NCBI RefSeq assembly: GCF_002161355.1
Contig: NZ_NFHL01000002.1
Location: 530,179-594,178 of the forward strand
Reading direction: 5' to 3'
DNA from: Lachnoclostridium sp. An76
Lineage (GTDB): Bacteria; Bacillota; Clostridia; Lachnospirales; Lachnospiraceae
Length of the DNA stretch: 64,000 nt
Part shown: positions 33,801 through 42,911 of the stretch, one piece after another
How positions within the stretch are numbered: position 1 is the stretch's first letter
Layout: every line of letters starts with the position of its first letter
Position numbers and translations under genes: made by a program
The notes under the pieces: generated by a model
Told to the model about the DNA's origin: nothing
Database searches by the model: none
Seen by the model: only the letters and a program-made list of their open reading frames with translations

Positions 33801-35702
33801 TTATTTTGCTTTCTTCATGCACTTTCTGAACAGGTATACCAGAAGCAGCACAAAGACGATCAGGCTTACAACCTGCGGAGTAGTGAAACCGAATCTTTCG
33901 CTCAGATTGATCACGGAATCCACTTTCGCAACCGCGAGCACTGCGAGCACAATACCCATGATACCTTCTCCGGCGATCAGACCTGATGTGAAAAGCACAC
34001 CGCGGTCTGCGCGCTCTTTCTTCTCTGCGTCCGTACCTTTGATCTTCTCAACAATGTAACGGACGATACCGCCTGCCATGATACCGGCGCTTAAGCTGAA
34101 CGGCAGGTACATACCAACTGCGAACGGCATTACCGGAACCTTCAGGATCTCGGCAACGATCGCGATAAACACGCCGATGAAGATCAGCGCCCACGGAAGC
34201 TCAGCATTCATGATACCCTCGACGAGCATTTTCATCATCGTAGCCTGTGCTGCCGGAAGCTCTGTCGTACCGTATCCCCATGCCTCGTTCAGGAGATAAA
34301 GTACAAAGCCAACTGCTGCTGCGGAAACTACGACACCGATCATCTCACCGATCTGCTGTTTCTTCGGAGTCGCTCCGACAATGAAACCAGTCTTCAGGTC
34401 CTGGGAAGTATCGCCTGCGATCGCTGCGATAACGCAGATCACGCCGCCGATCGCGATCGCGCCGACCATGCCTGTCGTGCCGTCTGTCCCTGTAAGTTTC
34501 AGGAGCAGTGTGGCAATGATCAGTGTTGCGATCGCCATACCGGATACCGGGTTATTGGAAGATCCGATCAGTCCGACCATACGTGAGGATACGGATGCAA
34601 AGAAGAATCCGAAGATCACGATGATCAGAGATCCTACCGGGTTCACCGGGAATGTCGGGATCAGCCAGATCAGGATTACGATCGCCAGGATGATCACGAG
34701 AAGGATCGGCATCGGAAGATCCTGCTGTGTACGCAGGGCATTCTTCTGCGCGTGCTTCTTGCTCATGCTCGCCATTGCCTGCTTAAATGTGCGGATGATC
34801 AGCGGGAATGTCTTGATCAGGCTGATCATACCGCCGGCAGCAACGGCGCCGGCGCCGATGTATTTAATATAGTTGCTCCACAGAGCGGACGGACCGTCTC
34901 CTGCAAGCATCGCTGAGATGGACTCTGTCCCAGGATAGATCGTCGCGTCACCGCCGAACAGCGCGATCGCCGGCATGAGCACGAACCAGCTCAGGGTACC
35001 GCCTGCCAGCATGTAGCTGGAGATCTTCGGTCCGCAGATGAATCCCACACCTGCAAGCGACGGGAGGACCTGGATACCGATCTGGGATCCTGCGTAGCTC
35101 TTAAACGCATATCCGATCTCACTCGGGAATAATTTCAGTCCGTCTGCAATAAATTTGTACGCTGCTGCAAGGCCAAGTCCTGTAAATACAGATCCTGCTT
35201 TGCTTCCGCCTTCCTCTCCCGCGAGAAGGACCTCTGCGCATGCAGTTCCTTCCGGGAACGGAAGTGTCCCGTGCTCCTCAACGATCAGCGCCTGACGGAG
35301 CGGCACCATAAAGCAGACTCCGAGGAGACCGCCGAACAGTGTGATCAGGAAAAGAGTCACAAGGCTCGGGAACTCGATCTTGCCTTCCTCTGCCCAGAGG
35401 AACAGAGCCGGCAGTGTAAAGATCGCACCTGCTGCCAGAGACTCACCGGCAGAACCGATCGTCTGCACCAGGTTGTTTTCGAGAATGGAATCCCTGCGGA
35501 GGATCACACGGATGATTCCCATTGAGATAACGGCCGCCGGGATAGAGGCGGAGATCGTCATACCAACGAGAAGACCCAGATATGCATTCGCTGCGCCGAA
35601 TACAACCGCAAGGATGATACCAATCACGATGGATGTGACCGTAAACTCCGGAACGATCTTATCGGCCGGGATATACGGTTTGAACTCATTCTTGTTGTCC
35701 AT
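33801..35702 (-). CDS. OPT-family oligopeptide transporter
   Basis: A 633-residue polytopic protein (about 14-16 TMs) of the OPT/YSL superfamily, prokaryotic subfamily. Signatures: FGAANAYLGLLVGMTISASIPAAV near the start, ENNLVQTIGSAGESLAAG, and the glycine-rich GDTSQDLKTGFIVGATPKKQQ. OPT members import small peptides or metal chelates by proton symport. Single gene; downstream terminator at 33713-33746. Upstream lies the giant palindrome shared with the aconitase-like gene. Confidence 0.9.
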   Translation of the reverse strand: MDNKNEFKPYIPADKIVPEFTVTSIVIGIILAVVFGAANAYLGLLVGMTISASIPAAVISMGIIRVILRRDSILENNLVQTIGSAGESLAAGAIFTLPALFLWAEEGKIEFPSLVTLFLITLFGGLLGVCFMVPLRQALIVEEHGTLPFPEGTACAEVLLAGEEGGSKAGSVFTGLGLAAAYKFIADGLKLFPSEIGYAFKSYAGSQIGIQVLPSLAGVGFICGPKISSYMLAGGTLSWFVLMPAIALFGGDATIYPGTESISAMLAGDGPSALWSNYIKYIGAGAVAAGGMISLIKTFPLIIRTFKQAMASMSKKHAQKNALRTQQDLPMPILLVIILAIVILIWLIPTFPVNPVGSLIIVIFGFFFASVSSRMVGLIGSSNNPVSGMAIATLIIATLLLKLTGTDGTTGMVGAIAIGGVICVIAAIAGDTSQDLKTGFIVGATPKKQQIGEMIGVVVSAAAVGFVLYLLNEAWGYGTTELPAAQATMMKMLVEGIMNAELPWALIFIGVFIAIVAEILKVPVMPFAVGMYLPFSLSAGIMAGGIVRYIVEKIKGTDAEKKERADRGVLFTSGLIAGEGIMGIVLAVLAVAKVDSVINLSERFGFTTPQVVSLIVFVLLLVYLFRKCMKKAK

Positions 35703-35798
35703 GATGTTCTTTCATTCCTTTCTTACTTTTTGTAAATTTAACGACTTCTTAACGCAGTCTATGCCATTATAGCACGTTACTCTGATAAAAGGAAGAAG

Positions 35799-36150
35799 AA
35801 AATCTGGATTTGTGGGGGGCTTTCCGATCGGATGCGCGCAGAAAACCGTTCCCCCTTTGATGCGTCTTTCGCGGCGGACGGGGATATGGCGACGGTGACT
35901 TGGAGTAATCTGCCGGAAAGACTTAAAGGGAGAAAGCGTGGCGTTAATTGTCCGGCGGATGCCTGAGGCGGAGCCGAATCTTCCGCCGGACAATTGCTTT
36001 TAGCCATGCTTTCTCCCTTTTACGTCTTTCCCGGATTACGGAACCGGAACCAGAGCCATATCCCCGCCCGCCGCGAAAACGCCCTGCAACAAGCCAGTGG
36101 TTTTCGGACGTTTAGCCAATCATTGGGTTCCCCCCGCAAATACAGATTTT
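35799..36150. repeat. giant imperfect palindrome (about 350 bp)
   Basis: The two halves are long imperfect inverted copies of each other: AAAATCTG-GATTTG-GGGGGG at 35799 mirrors the end at 36150, followed inwards by matching blocks (CGCGGCGG, GGGGATATGGC, CCGGAAAGAC, AAAGGGAGAAAGC, AATTGTCCGGCGGA at 35946-35959 with its complement at 35982-35995). Arms are about 165-170 bp with small indels. It fills the whole gap between the stop of the aconitase-like gene and the OPT gene start. An open frame on its minus strand (MAKSNCPAEDS..., with AAAGGGAG in front) is probably incidental. Confidence 0.85.
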
Positions 36151-38422
36151 ACATCGTTGATTTGTAGTAATTGATGAGGCATCCGTCCAGTATGATCTGT
36201 CTCTCTGCGTCTGTCAGGTCGCCCAGTCTGAGGTCGATCTCTTTGAGGTCATCCCCGACTACGTAAGCCTTGATCACGTCTGCTTTTTCTTCAACTGCCT
36301 TTCTCACATCCGGCACGAAGATGTAGTCCCCGTTCTTGAACGGCAGATGCTCGTGGTCAGCGTCTGTGAGGAACGGGAGCATTCCCCAGTTGATGAGGTT
36401 GGAGCGGTAGCGCTTTGTCGCGTACTCGATAGCGATGTTCGCCCAGCCGCCGAGGACCTTCTGGCAGGAAGCTGCCTGCTCGCGGGCGGAGCCGTCGCCT
36501 GGTTTTACGGCGAAGATCGTGCTGCCCACTCCGATGTTGCCTTTGCCGACTTCCGGATAGGTCTTCTGGATCACAGCCATGACCGGTTTCAGTTCTTCCA
36601 ACGCGTCCAGCGGACATGTGCCTGCCTCAATGGCTTTCTGTGCTTTCTGCACTTCTTTTGCGCGTCCCACGTATGCCGGGTCTTTTCTGGAGAGTGCGAA
36701 CTCTGCAAGTCCCAGCGGGTTGGAACGGTAGGAGGATGTCTCTCCTGACGGGATGAGCTCGTCCGTTGTCGTCACCGGATCGTGGATCTCGGATACGACT
36801 TTCACGATCAGGTTTTCCGGCAGCGCGGACATCTCCGGCCAGTCTTTGATGTTCGGGCCGAACTGGATCTCCACACTCGGGTCTGCCACGCCGTGGCTGT
36901 CAAATACGCGGTTCGCGTAAATATTGCTGTCAAAGTGATATTTCTGTCCTTTGTATTCCACATCCATGGCTGTCGCCGGTGTGAGGTAACCTTTGTTCGC
37001 CGCCGTAGCTGCGATAGAACGCGCGTCCATGAGCGCCACGGAAGAGATCTGTCCGCTCTGGAGCTTGCTGCCCTCGCGGTTCGGGAAGTTTCTCGTCGTG
37101 TGGCGGATGGAGAACGCGTTGTTCGCCGGTGTGTCGCCCGCGCCGAAGCACGGTCCGCAGAATGCAGTCTTCACGACAGTTCCCGCTTCCATAAGGTCAG
37201 CCACCGCGCCGTTCTTCACCAGTTCCATATAGATCGGCATACTTGCCGGATATACGCTGAATGTAAATGCGTCGGAGCCGATGTTATGTCCTTTGATGAT
37301 GTCTGCTGCCGCGCAGATATTTTCAAATCCGCCGCCCGCGCATCCTGCGATGATGCCCTGCTCTACATAGAGCTTTCCGTCGCGGATCTTGTCCTGGAGA
37401 GAATACTCTACCGCGCCGTCCAGGCTGACGAGCGCTTTCTGCTCTACATCGTGGAGAATATCTTTCAGGTTCGCGTTCAGTTCATCGATGGTGTACACAT
37501 TGCTCGGATGGAACGGCATTGCGATCATGGGCTTGATCTCGCTTAAGTTCACGTATACGCATCCGTCATAGTATGTACATGCGCCCGGGTTCAGCTCTTT
37601 GTAGTCGTCCTTTCTGCCGTGGATCTCATAGAACTCCTCGATCTTCTCGTCCGTCGTCCAGATGGAGGACAGGCAGGTCGTCTCTGTGGTCATAACGTCA
37701 ACGCCGATACGGAAGTCAGCGCTCAGCTTCTTCACGCCCGGTCCGACGAATTCCATCACTTTATTGTTTACATAGCCATTTTTAAATACCGCTCCGATGA
37801 TCGCAAGCGCAACATCCTGAGGACCTACGCCCTTCATCGGCTCGCCGTCCAGATAGATGGCGATCACGCCCGGCATCTTGATGTCATATGTCTTGTTAAG
37901 AAGCTGCTTTACAAGCTCCGGTCCGCCCTCGCCCATTGCCATGGTCCCGAGCGCGCCGTAACGCGTATGGCTGTCTGATCCGAGGATCATCTTTCCGCCG
38001 CCTGCCAGCATCTCGCGGGCGAACTGGTGGATGACTGCCTGATGAGGCGGTACATAGACGCCGCCGTACTTCTTCGCGCAGGTCAGTCCGAACATGTGGT
38101 CATCCTCATTGATCGTACCGCCGACCGCGCAGAGACTGTTGTGGCAGTTTGTCAGCACATAGGGGATCGGAAATTTCTGAAGCCCTGAAGCACGTGCTGT
38201 CTGGATGATGCCGACAAATGTGATGTCGTGGGATGTCAGCTTGTCGAACTTGATCTGCAGGTTCTCCATGTTGCCGGAAGTATTGTGCGCATTTAAGATG
38301 CCGTATGCCATCGTGTTCTGCGCTGCCTCTTCCTTTGAGAGAGGAACCTGTACGTTTCCTGTATCTTCCACAATCTCGGTGCCGTTTAAGAGATAGACAC
38401 CATTGTCATATAATTTGATCAT
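36149..38422 (-). CDS. aconitase-superfamily hydratase (YbhJ-like)
   Basis: A 757-residue member of the aconitase superfamily, closest in size and look to E. coli YbhJ-type hydratases. The iron-sulfur ligands are present as Cys in IIAGCAGGG and the CxxC of [27 protein letters not shown] and the C-terminal swivel domain ([19 protein letters not shown]) are also typical. It probably hydrates/dehydrates an organic acid; whether the substrate is citrate is uncertain because no TCA genes are adjacent. AAGGAGG precedes the ATG. The stop codon touches the giant palindrome; the 5' leader has an 18-bp tandem repeat. Confidence 0.82.
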   Translation of the reverse strand: MIKLYDNGVYLLNGTEIVEDTGNVQVPLSKEEAAQNTMAYGILNAHNTSGNMENLQIKFDKLTSHDITFVGIIQTARASGLQKFPIPYVLTNCHNSLCAVGGTINEDDHMFGLTCAKKYGGVYVPPHQAVIHQFAREMLAGGGKMILGSDSHTRYGALGTMAMGEGGPELVKQLLNKTYDIKMPGVIAIYLDGEPMKGVGPQDVALAIIGAVFKNGYVNNKVMEFVGPGVKKLSADFRIGVDVMTTETTCLSSIWTTDEKIEEFYEIHGRKDDYKELNPGACTYYDGCVYVNLSEIKPMIAMPFHPSNVYTIDELNANLKDILHDVEQKALVSLDGAVEYSLQDKIRDGKLYVEQGIIAGCAGGGFENICAAADIIKGHNIGSDAFTFSVYPASMPIYMELVKNGAVADLMEAGTVVKTAFCGPCFGAGDTPANNAFSIRHTTRNFPNREGSKLQSGQISSVALMDARSIAATAANKGYLTPATAMDVEYKGQKYHFDSNIYANRVFDSHGVADPSVEIQFGPNIKDWPEMSALPENLIVKVVSEIHDPVTTTDELIPSGETSSYRSNPLGLAEFALSRKDPAYVGRAKEVQKAQKAIEAGTCPLDALEELKPVMAVIQKTYPEVGKGNIGVGSTIFAVKPGDGSAREQAASCQKVLGGWANIAIEYATKRYRSNLINWGMLPFLTDADHEHLPFKNGDYIFVPDVRKAVEEKADVIKAYVVGDDLKEIDLRLGDLTDAERQIILDGCLINYYKSTM

Positions 38423-38456
38423 GTAATCCTCCTTCTTGAATCAGAATCATATACTT

Positions 38457-38510
38457 CATGCAGGATGAGCGTGCCATGCAGGATGAACATACCATCCAGC
38501 ACGGGCACAT
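38457..38510. repeat. 18-bp tandem repeat in the aconitase-like leader
   Basis: Three imperfect units beginning CATGCAGGATGA, CATGCAGGATGA and CATCCAGCACGG, end to end. Confidence 0.65.
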
Positions 38511-38573
38511 ATACTCAACAGGGCTATTTTACCACATTTCGCTATCTGCCACCACATCTTTTTTCCCGGTATT

Positions 38574-39902
38574 TCAGTACACTGTCACTTTCCCGCTCCC
38601 GGAGATCGCGCACTCCGCCTCCCTTGTATAGATATCTTCCCTGAGCTTATCTTCATAATCGGATCTGTCGATCTGCTGCCATGCTCCGGGCTCTGCCATC
38701 CGCAGATAGATCCCTGCCGGCACGCCCTGACAGTTCTCTGTAAGCCAGTCCGGCACTGCCTCCAGAAATGCCTCATACTGTCCTGAACACAGGCCGTCGT
38801 CCATAAAAATATACGTTACGGCGGAAACCTCGTTCAGGGCCGGCTCTCCCTCTGCCGTGCCGCCGCTGCCGCTGTTCTTTATCTCCGTGTAGATCTTTAT
38901 CCCATCGGAAGGAAGATACTGCTCCGCGAATGTGCGGACCTGCTCTTCATAGGCGGGGCGCATCAGGATCGCCCCGTAATCGTCTTCATACCTGTACATG
39001 CCATTTTCATAAGTGCGGTACACTGTCACAACATCCGCTTCACTGCCCTGCTCGGGATACACCTTCAGGTGCTCCTGCTCGATGGCGTCCCCCGGCGCGT
39101 AGGATATATAGTGGAATTGCTGCTCATATTTCCCTTCGATCCAGTCCAACATCTGCCCGACAGCGGCAACAACACCTTTCTGGGTATCGGTCAGTCTCTC
39201 ATAAGGCCCGGTAAGACCTGTCATAGCCATAACCTCTTCCTGCCTGGCTTTGAGCCATGCGCCGTCGTCATAGCTTGCCTGCCATTCATCCGTCCCGAAG
39301 GCAATGCTCCCGTCCGGTAATGTCCCTTCGCCGACAGTCAGGCCTGTATGGCAGTTCACGATCTTTGCCCGGACATTCCAGTCAGGATCGCCGGTTTCCA
39401 CGATCCCGGTCAGGACGTCTGAGGCTGTGATCGCCAAAAGCATCTTTGCCTCCAGGATCCCGTCGATATCCTCATCATAATGATATACGAACCGGCTGTG
39501 GTCTTTGTCTGCCTCCACATAATATCCCTGCTCTTCTTCCGCCAGATCTTCCAGCACATCATCAATAGAGCCGGCGTACATCTCTATAAGGTCATCTTTC
39601 TGAGACGGAGTCACTTCCAGGATCAGATCGTCCCCGTCCCGCCTTACGCCGGTACAGTAATCTCTGAAATCATCCATGTTGTCCTCGATATCCGTATTGG
39701 TAAACCGGAATATAGAGGCCGGTATGACGATCTCTTCTGTTGTTTCCGGCAGTGTTTTTCCGGCATCCGGGTCTTCGGCCGGATCTGGTGCCGGAATGTA
39801 CGCGCAGGCGCTGCACGCAAGTATCACGGCAGCGGACACTGCAAACGCTGTTATCGAACTATTCAATAACTTCGAACTATTCAATAACTTTTTCACAATC
39901 AT
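38574..39902 (-). CDS. secreted lipoprotein of unknown function
   Basis: 442 residues. N-terminal signal (FAVSAAVILACSAC) with a lipobox LAC near residue 30, so it should be lipid-anchored outside the membrane after LspA cleavage. The mature part is acidic and alpha/beta, without a recognised domain; a middle repeat-like section (AKIVNCHTGLTVGEG, YERLTDTQKGVVAAVGQMLDW) resembles other Lachnospiraceae lipoproteins. The extreme N terminus has a duplicated LLNSSKLLNSS from an 18-bp direct repeat. ATAAGGAGAGG precedes the ATG. Confidence 0.7.
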   Translation of the reverse strand: MIVKKLLNSSKLLNSSITAFAVSAAVILACSACAYIPAPDPAEDPDAGKTLPETTEEIVIPASIFRFTNTDIEDNMDDFRDYCTGVRRDGDDLILEVTPSQKDDLIEMYAGSIDDVLEDLAEEEQGYYVEADKDHSRFVYHYDEDIDGILEAKMLLAITASDVLTGIVETGDPDWNVRAKIVNCHTGLTVGEGTLPDGSIAFGTDEWQASYDDGAWLKARQEEVMAMTGLTGPYERLTDTQKGVVAAVGQMLDWIEGKYEQQFHYISYAPGDAIEQEHLKVYPEQGSEADVVTVYRTYENGMYRYEDDYGAILMRPAYEEQVRTFAEQYLPSDGIKIYTEIKNSGSGGTAEGEPALNEVSAVTYIFMDDGLCSGQYEAFLEAVPDWLTENCQGVPAGIYLRMAEPGAWQQIDRSDYEDKLREDIYTREAECAISGSGKVTVY

Positions 39903-39941
39903 GGGATCCTCTCCTTATCTTTCATTCATTTCATCCATTAC

Positions 39942-39984
39942 TTCTGGATCGCTTCTGGATTTCTTCTGGATCGCTTCTGATAAC
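39942..39984. repeat. 11-bp tandem repeat upstream of the lipoprotein gene
   Basis: TTCTGGATCGC, TTCTGGATTTC, TTCTGGATCGC, then a partial TTCTGAT. An 11-bp period is close to one DNA helical turn. Confidence 0.75.
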
Positions 39985-40003
39985 AAAATCTCCGGCGGAT
40001 CCA

Positions 40004-40038
40004 TAAAAAGCGCCGGCTGTTATAAATCAACAGCCGGC
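40004..40038 (-). terminator. terminator of the zinc-ribbon membrane gene
   Basis: Perfect 10-bp stem GCCGGCTGTT (40012-40021) / AACAGCCGGC (40029-40038) followed on the minus strand by GCTTTTTATG. Confidence 0.8.
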
Positions 40039-40074
40039 GGGCCAGGTCCGATGACCTCATCATCAAAAAACTGT

Positions 40075-40683
40075 TTAATTTATGAACAGTTCTTTCCTTT
40101 TGTTAAAATAAATGTAATTCAGCGGGAAAAATACAGCCGCTCCGATCACTGTCCCAAGGACATTCCCCACTATTCCTGAGGCGCCTGCATCCATTACAGA
40201 CGCAGAGACTGCCCCGAGAGCTGCCAGCCCGGCAAAAGTATAGATCAGTCCTGACGCCATTACTATGCCAACATATCCAAGATACAGCACAGGAGCATTT
40301 TTTCTGTAATGTGCCAGTCTCTGGCGGATCAGCACCGCTGTCACGGCAAAAGCAAGACATATGATGCCATATATGACATCCACTGCTTTCAGCATCGGGC
40401 AGAACCCGTAGATAAGTCCTGCATCGTCACCATATGCCAGCCCGAATATGCCTGACGCGGCATTGAAGACCATGACCACAGCATTTGCAAACAGCTGGAA
40501 ATAAATAATAAACTTAAACCATGCCATACGGTAATTCTTCGCAGGATCCACAGGAACCGCTGCCGGCATTCTTTCCGCGGTGGTTTGTGCCTGGAATTCT
40601 GCCGCTGTATCAGCTTCTTTCCCGCAGCCCGGGCAGAACCTTCCCCCTTCCGGTATCTCTTTGCCACAAAATCTGCAAAACAT
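40075..40683 (-). CDS. zinc-ribbon membrane protein
   Basis: 202 residues: N-terminal zinc ribbon (MFCRFCGKEI then FCPGCGKE, two CxxC pairs in the first 25 residues), a short linker and four hydrophobic segments (about 52-75, 95-112, 128-150, 165-188). This zinc_ribbon_2-plus-TM layout is common in Firmicutes with no assigned role. AGGAGGG lies 6 bases before the ATG; it follows the lipoprotein gene upstream by 17 bp and ends in a strong terminator, so the two form an operon. Confidence 0.7.
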   Translation of the reverse strand: MFCRFCGKEIPEGGRFCPGCGKEADTAAEFQAQTTAERMPAAVPVDPAKNYRMAWFKFIIYFQLFANAVVMVFNAASGIFGLAYGDDAGLIYGFCPMLKAVDVIYGIICLAFAVTAVLIRQRLAHYRKNAPVLYLGYVGIVMASGLIYTFAGLAALGAVSASVMDAGASGIVGNVLGTVIGAAVFFPLNYIYFNKRKELFIN

Positions 40684-40700
40684 TTTTTCCCTCCTGTGAT

Positions 40701-42083
40701 CTACTCCATGCAGTTAAGGCTCATAGACTCCACAAGTCCTGTGCCAGCTTCCGTATCGATCGTACAGCCGTTATAGAAGCTGTCCTCCGCATACCAGTAA
40801 TAGCTGTTTCCGTACTCTGCATCCTCATAAGTGTCATCCGGCTCTCCGTATGCGGCAAGGACGTCTTCCTGCGCAGTCCCGATCTGGATACCGCCCGGGA
40901 AGATCACTGTCAGGCTGCCGTCTTCAACATCATAGGAATACACTGTAATGCCTCCCACCAGACAGTCCTTCAGTTCAATAGGTCCGTCTGTATTGTTGAT
41001 CATATCTATCATGAGCTCATTGCCGTTGGCATCCATAAACCATGCCAGCTCATACTCGCCTGCATTTACCACGTAATCTTCCGGAGTATACTCCCGGTCC
41101 AGAGTTACCCCCGTTGCCTCAAGGTCAGCTAACGTACATGGCAGCGTGACTACTGTGTCATTGATCTGCACGGTATAGCTCTCCCAGTCGGATCCGAGGT
41201 CAGCGCTCTGCTCTGCCGGTTCCGCCGGTTTCACAGAATCGCCGTCATCGCTGAAATCATCCAGAAGGCCGGAGCCCTCTTCTGCTTCGAGTGCCTCATC
41301 AGGAACAACGATGTCATCCACGCTGTCGTATTCCATGAACGTCATCTCCATATAACAGTCAGATGCTGCAACACCGGCATCTTCCATCATAGACTCAAAT
41401 GTATCTGTCAGGTCAAACATGATCCGCGCCGGCAGGATCGTATCCTTATAAATATCGATCGTACATGGGAACACCATTTCGGATATAGTTTCCTCATCGA
41501 GCCCGTAGCCTGAGAATGAATCCAACATATCAGACTGGATCATCTCTGAGAAGATATCCCCGTCAAGCTCACCGGTCAGTTCAAAACAATCCTCTCCGTT
41601 GATCTCTGCCAGGTCTTCTTCCAGCTTGAACTTATCTGCATAGTCCTCGATATCCCCGGTCATCCCTTCGATATCGCCCAGAGTTTCCTCTTCGCCAGCC
41701 GCTTCCTTTGTCCACTCGCCTTCCATCATCGTATAGGTCACATACTGATCGTCTTCTTTTACAGAATATATTTCCATTTCTGTACTCATGCTGCTCCCGG
41801 CTATATCAAAGCTGACCTCTCCTTTTCCATGGGAAGCCTCCGGTTCCGTAGTTGCCTCCATATCCATATCCATGGTCACAGCGAGCTCTTCTCCCCCGGC
41901 GCTCAGATTGATATTGAATTTTAAATTCATCACAGTCGACTCCACTTTCTCCGCCTTCTCTGTCATGTCTCTGAGCAGATTCTCCGGCGTTGCCTTTGTC
42001 CGCCCGCCGCACCCTGATAACAGTGCCGCAGCCATCACTGCTGCCATTCCCATTGCCGCCAGTTTTTTTGTCCTTGTTTTCAT
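40701..42083 (-). CDS. secreted lipoprotein (DUF6612/LppX-like N-terminal part)
   Basis: 460 residues. Signal peptide MKTRTKKLAAMGMAAVMAAA then the lipobox LLSGC near 24. Residues about 30-230 (ENLLRDMTEKAEKVESTVMN, VSFDIAGSSMS, TMMEGEWTKE) fit the lipoprotein half-barrel found in LppX/LolA-like and DUF6612 proteins, which hold lipids or act as sensors. The C-terminal 160 residues (YTVQINDTVVTLPCTLADLE) resemble modules found in other clostridial surface proteins. ATG 42083 is chosen for GGAGG 8 bases upstream. First gene of the two-gene operon with the zinc-ribbon protein. Confidence 0.7.
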   Translation of the reverse strand: MKTRTKKLAAMGMAAVMAAALLSGCGGRTKATPENLLRDMTEKAEKVESTVMNLKFNINLSAGGEELAVTMDMDMEATTEPEASHGKGEVSFDIAGSSMSTEMEIYSVKEDDQYVTYTMMEGEWTKEAAGEEETLGDIEGMTGDIEDYADKFKLEEDLAEINGEDCFELTGELDGDIFSEMIQSDMLDSFSGYGLDEETISEMVFPCTIDIYKDTILPARIMFDLTDTFESMMEDAGVAASDCYMEMTFMEYDSVDDIVVPDEALEAEEGSGLLDDFSDDGDSVKPAEPAEQSADLGSDWESYTVQINDTVVTLPCTLADLEATGVTLDREYTPEDYVVNAGEYELAWFMDANGNELMIDMINNTDGPIELKDCLVGGITVYSYDVEDGSLTVIFPGGIQIGTAQEDVLAAYGEPDDTYEDAEYGNSYYWYAEDSFYNGCTIDTEAGTGLVESMSLNCME

Positions 42084-42183
42084 AGTTTTTTCCTCCATGA
42101 TTCTGTAAATTATTTATATTGTACCATGTTTTTTCCGACAGTTCTTCATTTTTCTCCTTTTTCCCATCGTATTCTCAGATCCG

Positions 42184-42282
42184 TTATCCGATGCTGACTG
42201 TAAAATCTTCGTCTCCTATATGGATGACATCTCCGTTTGAATTCCGTGTGTCATAATCGCCTAGACTGCCAATCCGGCTCCT
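42184..42282 (-). other. coding remnant downstream of essC
   Basis: A minus-strand frame after a stop near 42283 reads RSRIGSLGDYDTRNSNGDVI then HIGDEDFTVSIG to TAA at 42184. The HIGDEDFTV end resembles an FHA-like strand. No start; probably the 3' end of a lost gene in the type VII region. Together with the pseudogene at 42336-42737 it is what fills the gap 42084-42911. Confidence 0.3.
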
Positions 42283-42335
42283 CTAAAATAACATAAGATT
42301 CCTACAAACAGAGATACCTTTGCATCCGGGCGACC

Positions 42336-42737
42336 TTAACGTTCATGAGTATCATTGTTAATCTCGACTACATTTAGGGCTCCATTTTGTACATTTTGAG
42401 TATTCATATTTTGTCCGCCATAAAGTGTGACACCTATCACTAAGATGAACAGGTAAAATCTTGAAGTCCAAGATAATTCTAAAAATAAATTATCCTGAAA
42501 AACTATAGAACCTAAAATAATCAGCGCAACTATAATCCAAACACAAATTTAAATACCAACAATCCGTTCCCCTGATTTACTGGCATTAAAACAGCCTCAT
42601 TTGTCTACATTAGATACGATCATAATGAGCAAGATGAGCGCCATAACGAGCATTCCATATTTGTATCGCTTGTACAGTTTCTTAGTCCGTTTGTATAGTG
42701 CTTTTCCTGTTTTTTGATCTGCTATATATTCTTTCAT
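42336..42737 (-). pseudogene. decayed small membrane protein next to essC
   Basis: One reading frame of 134 codons from ATG 42737 to TAA 42336 contains two in-frame stops (TGA at 42597-42599 and a TAA 17 codons later). Before the first stop: a basic N terminus and TM (GMLVMALILLIMIVSN); after the second: two TMs (WIIVALIILGSIVF, FYLFILVIGVTLYG) and a polar tail (NMNTQNVQNG). The protein-like sequence continues across both stops, so this is a nonsense-damaged gene of three TMs, perhaps an accessory membrane component of the type VII system. Recoding seems unlikely because the two stops differ. Confidence 0.55.
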
Positions 42738-42911
42738 ATGCAATAAACTGTCCCATCTCTATTGCAGATTTTCAGATTTTTATTGTATTTCATTCTTCTT
42801 TCTGGAATCATTATTATAGTCGTCCGATTCCCAACCTTTGAATGATACTTTTCCTGAAAACATGTCACTATCCTCAGTTTCTGCGCTCTCCCCTCTTCCT
42901 GTTCTTGACTT

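Noticed and set aside
35777..36007. 76-codon frame inside the giant palindrome with AAAGGGAG before its ATG
   Set aside because: It covers both arms of the palindrome, so its sequence is dictated by the repeat; no domain. Kept only as a note.
42597..42737. Possible selenocysteine or stop-codon recoding in the small membrane gene
   Set aside because: The frame has a second, different stop (TAA) shortly after and no SECIS-like hairpin was seen; decay is simpler.
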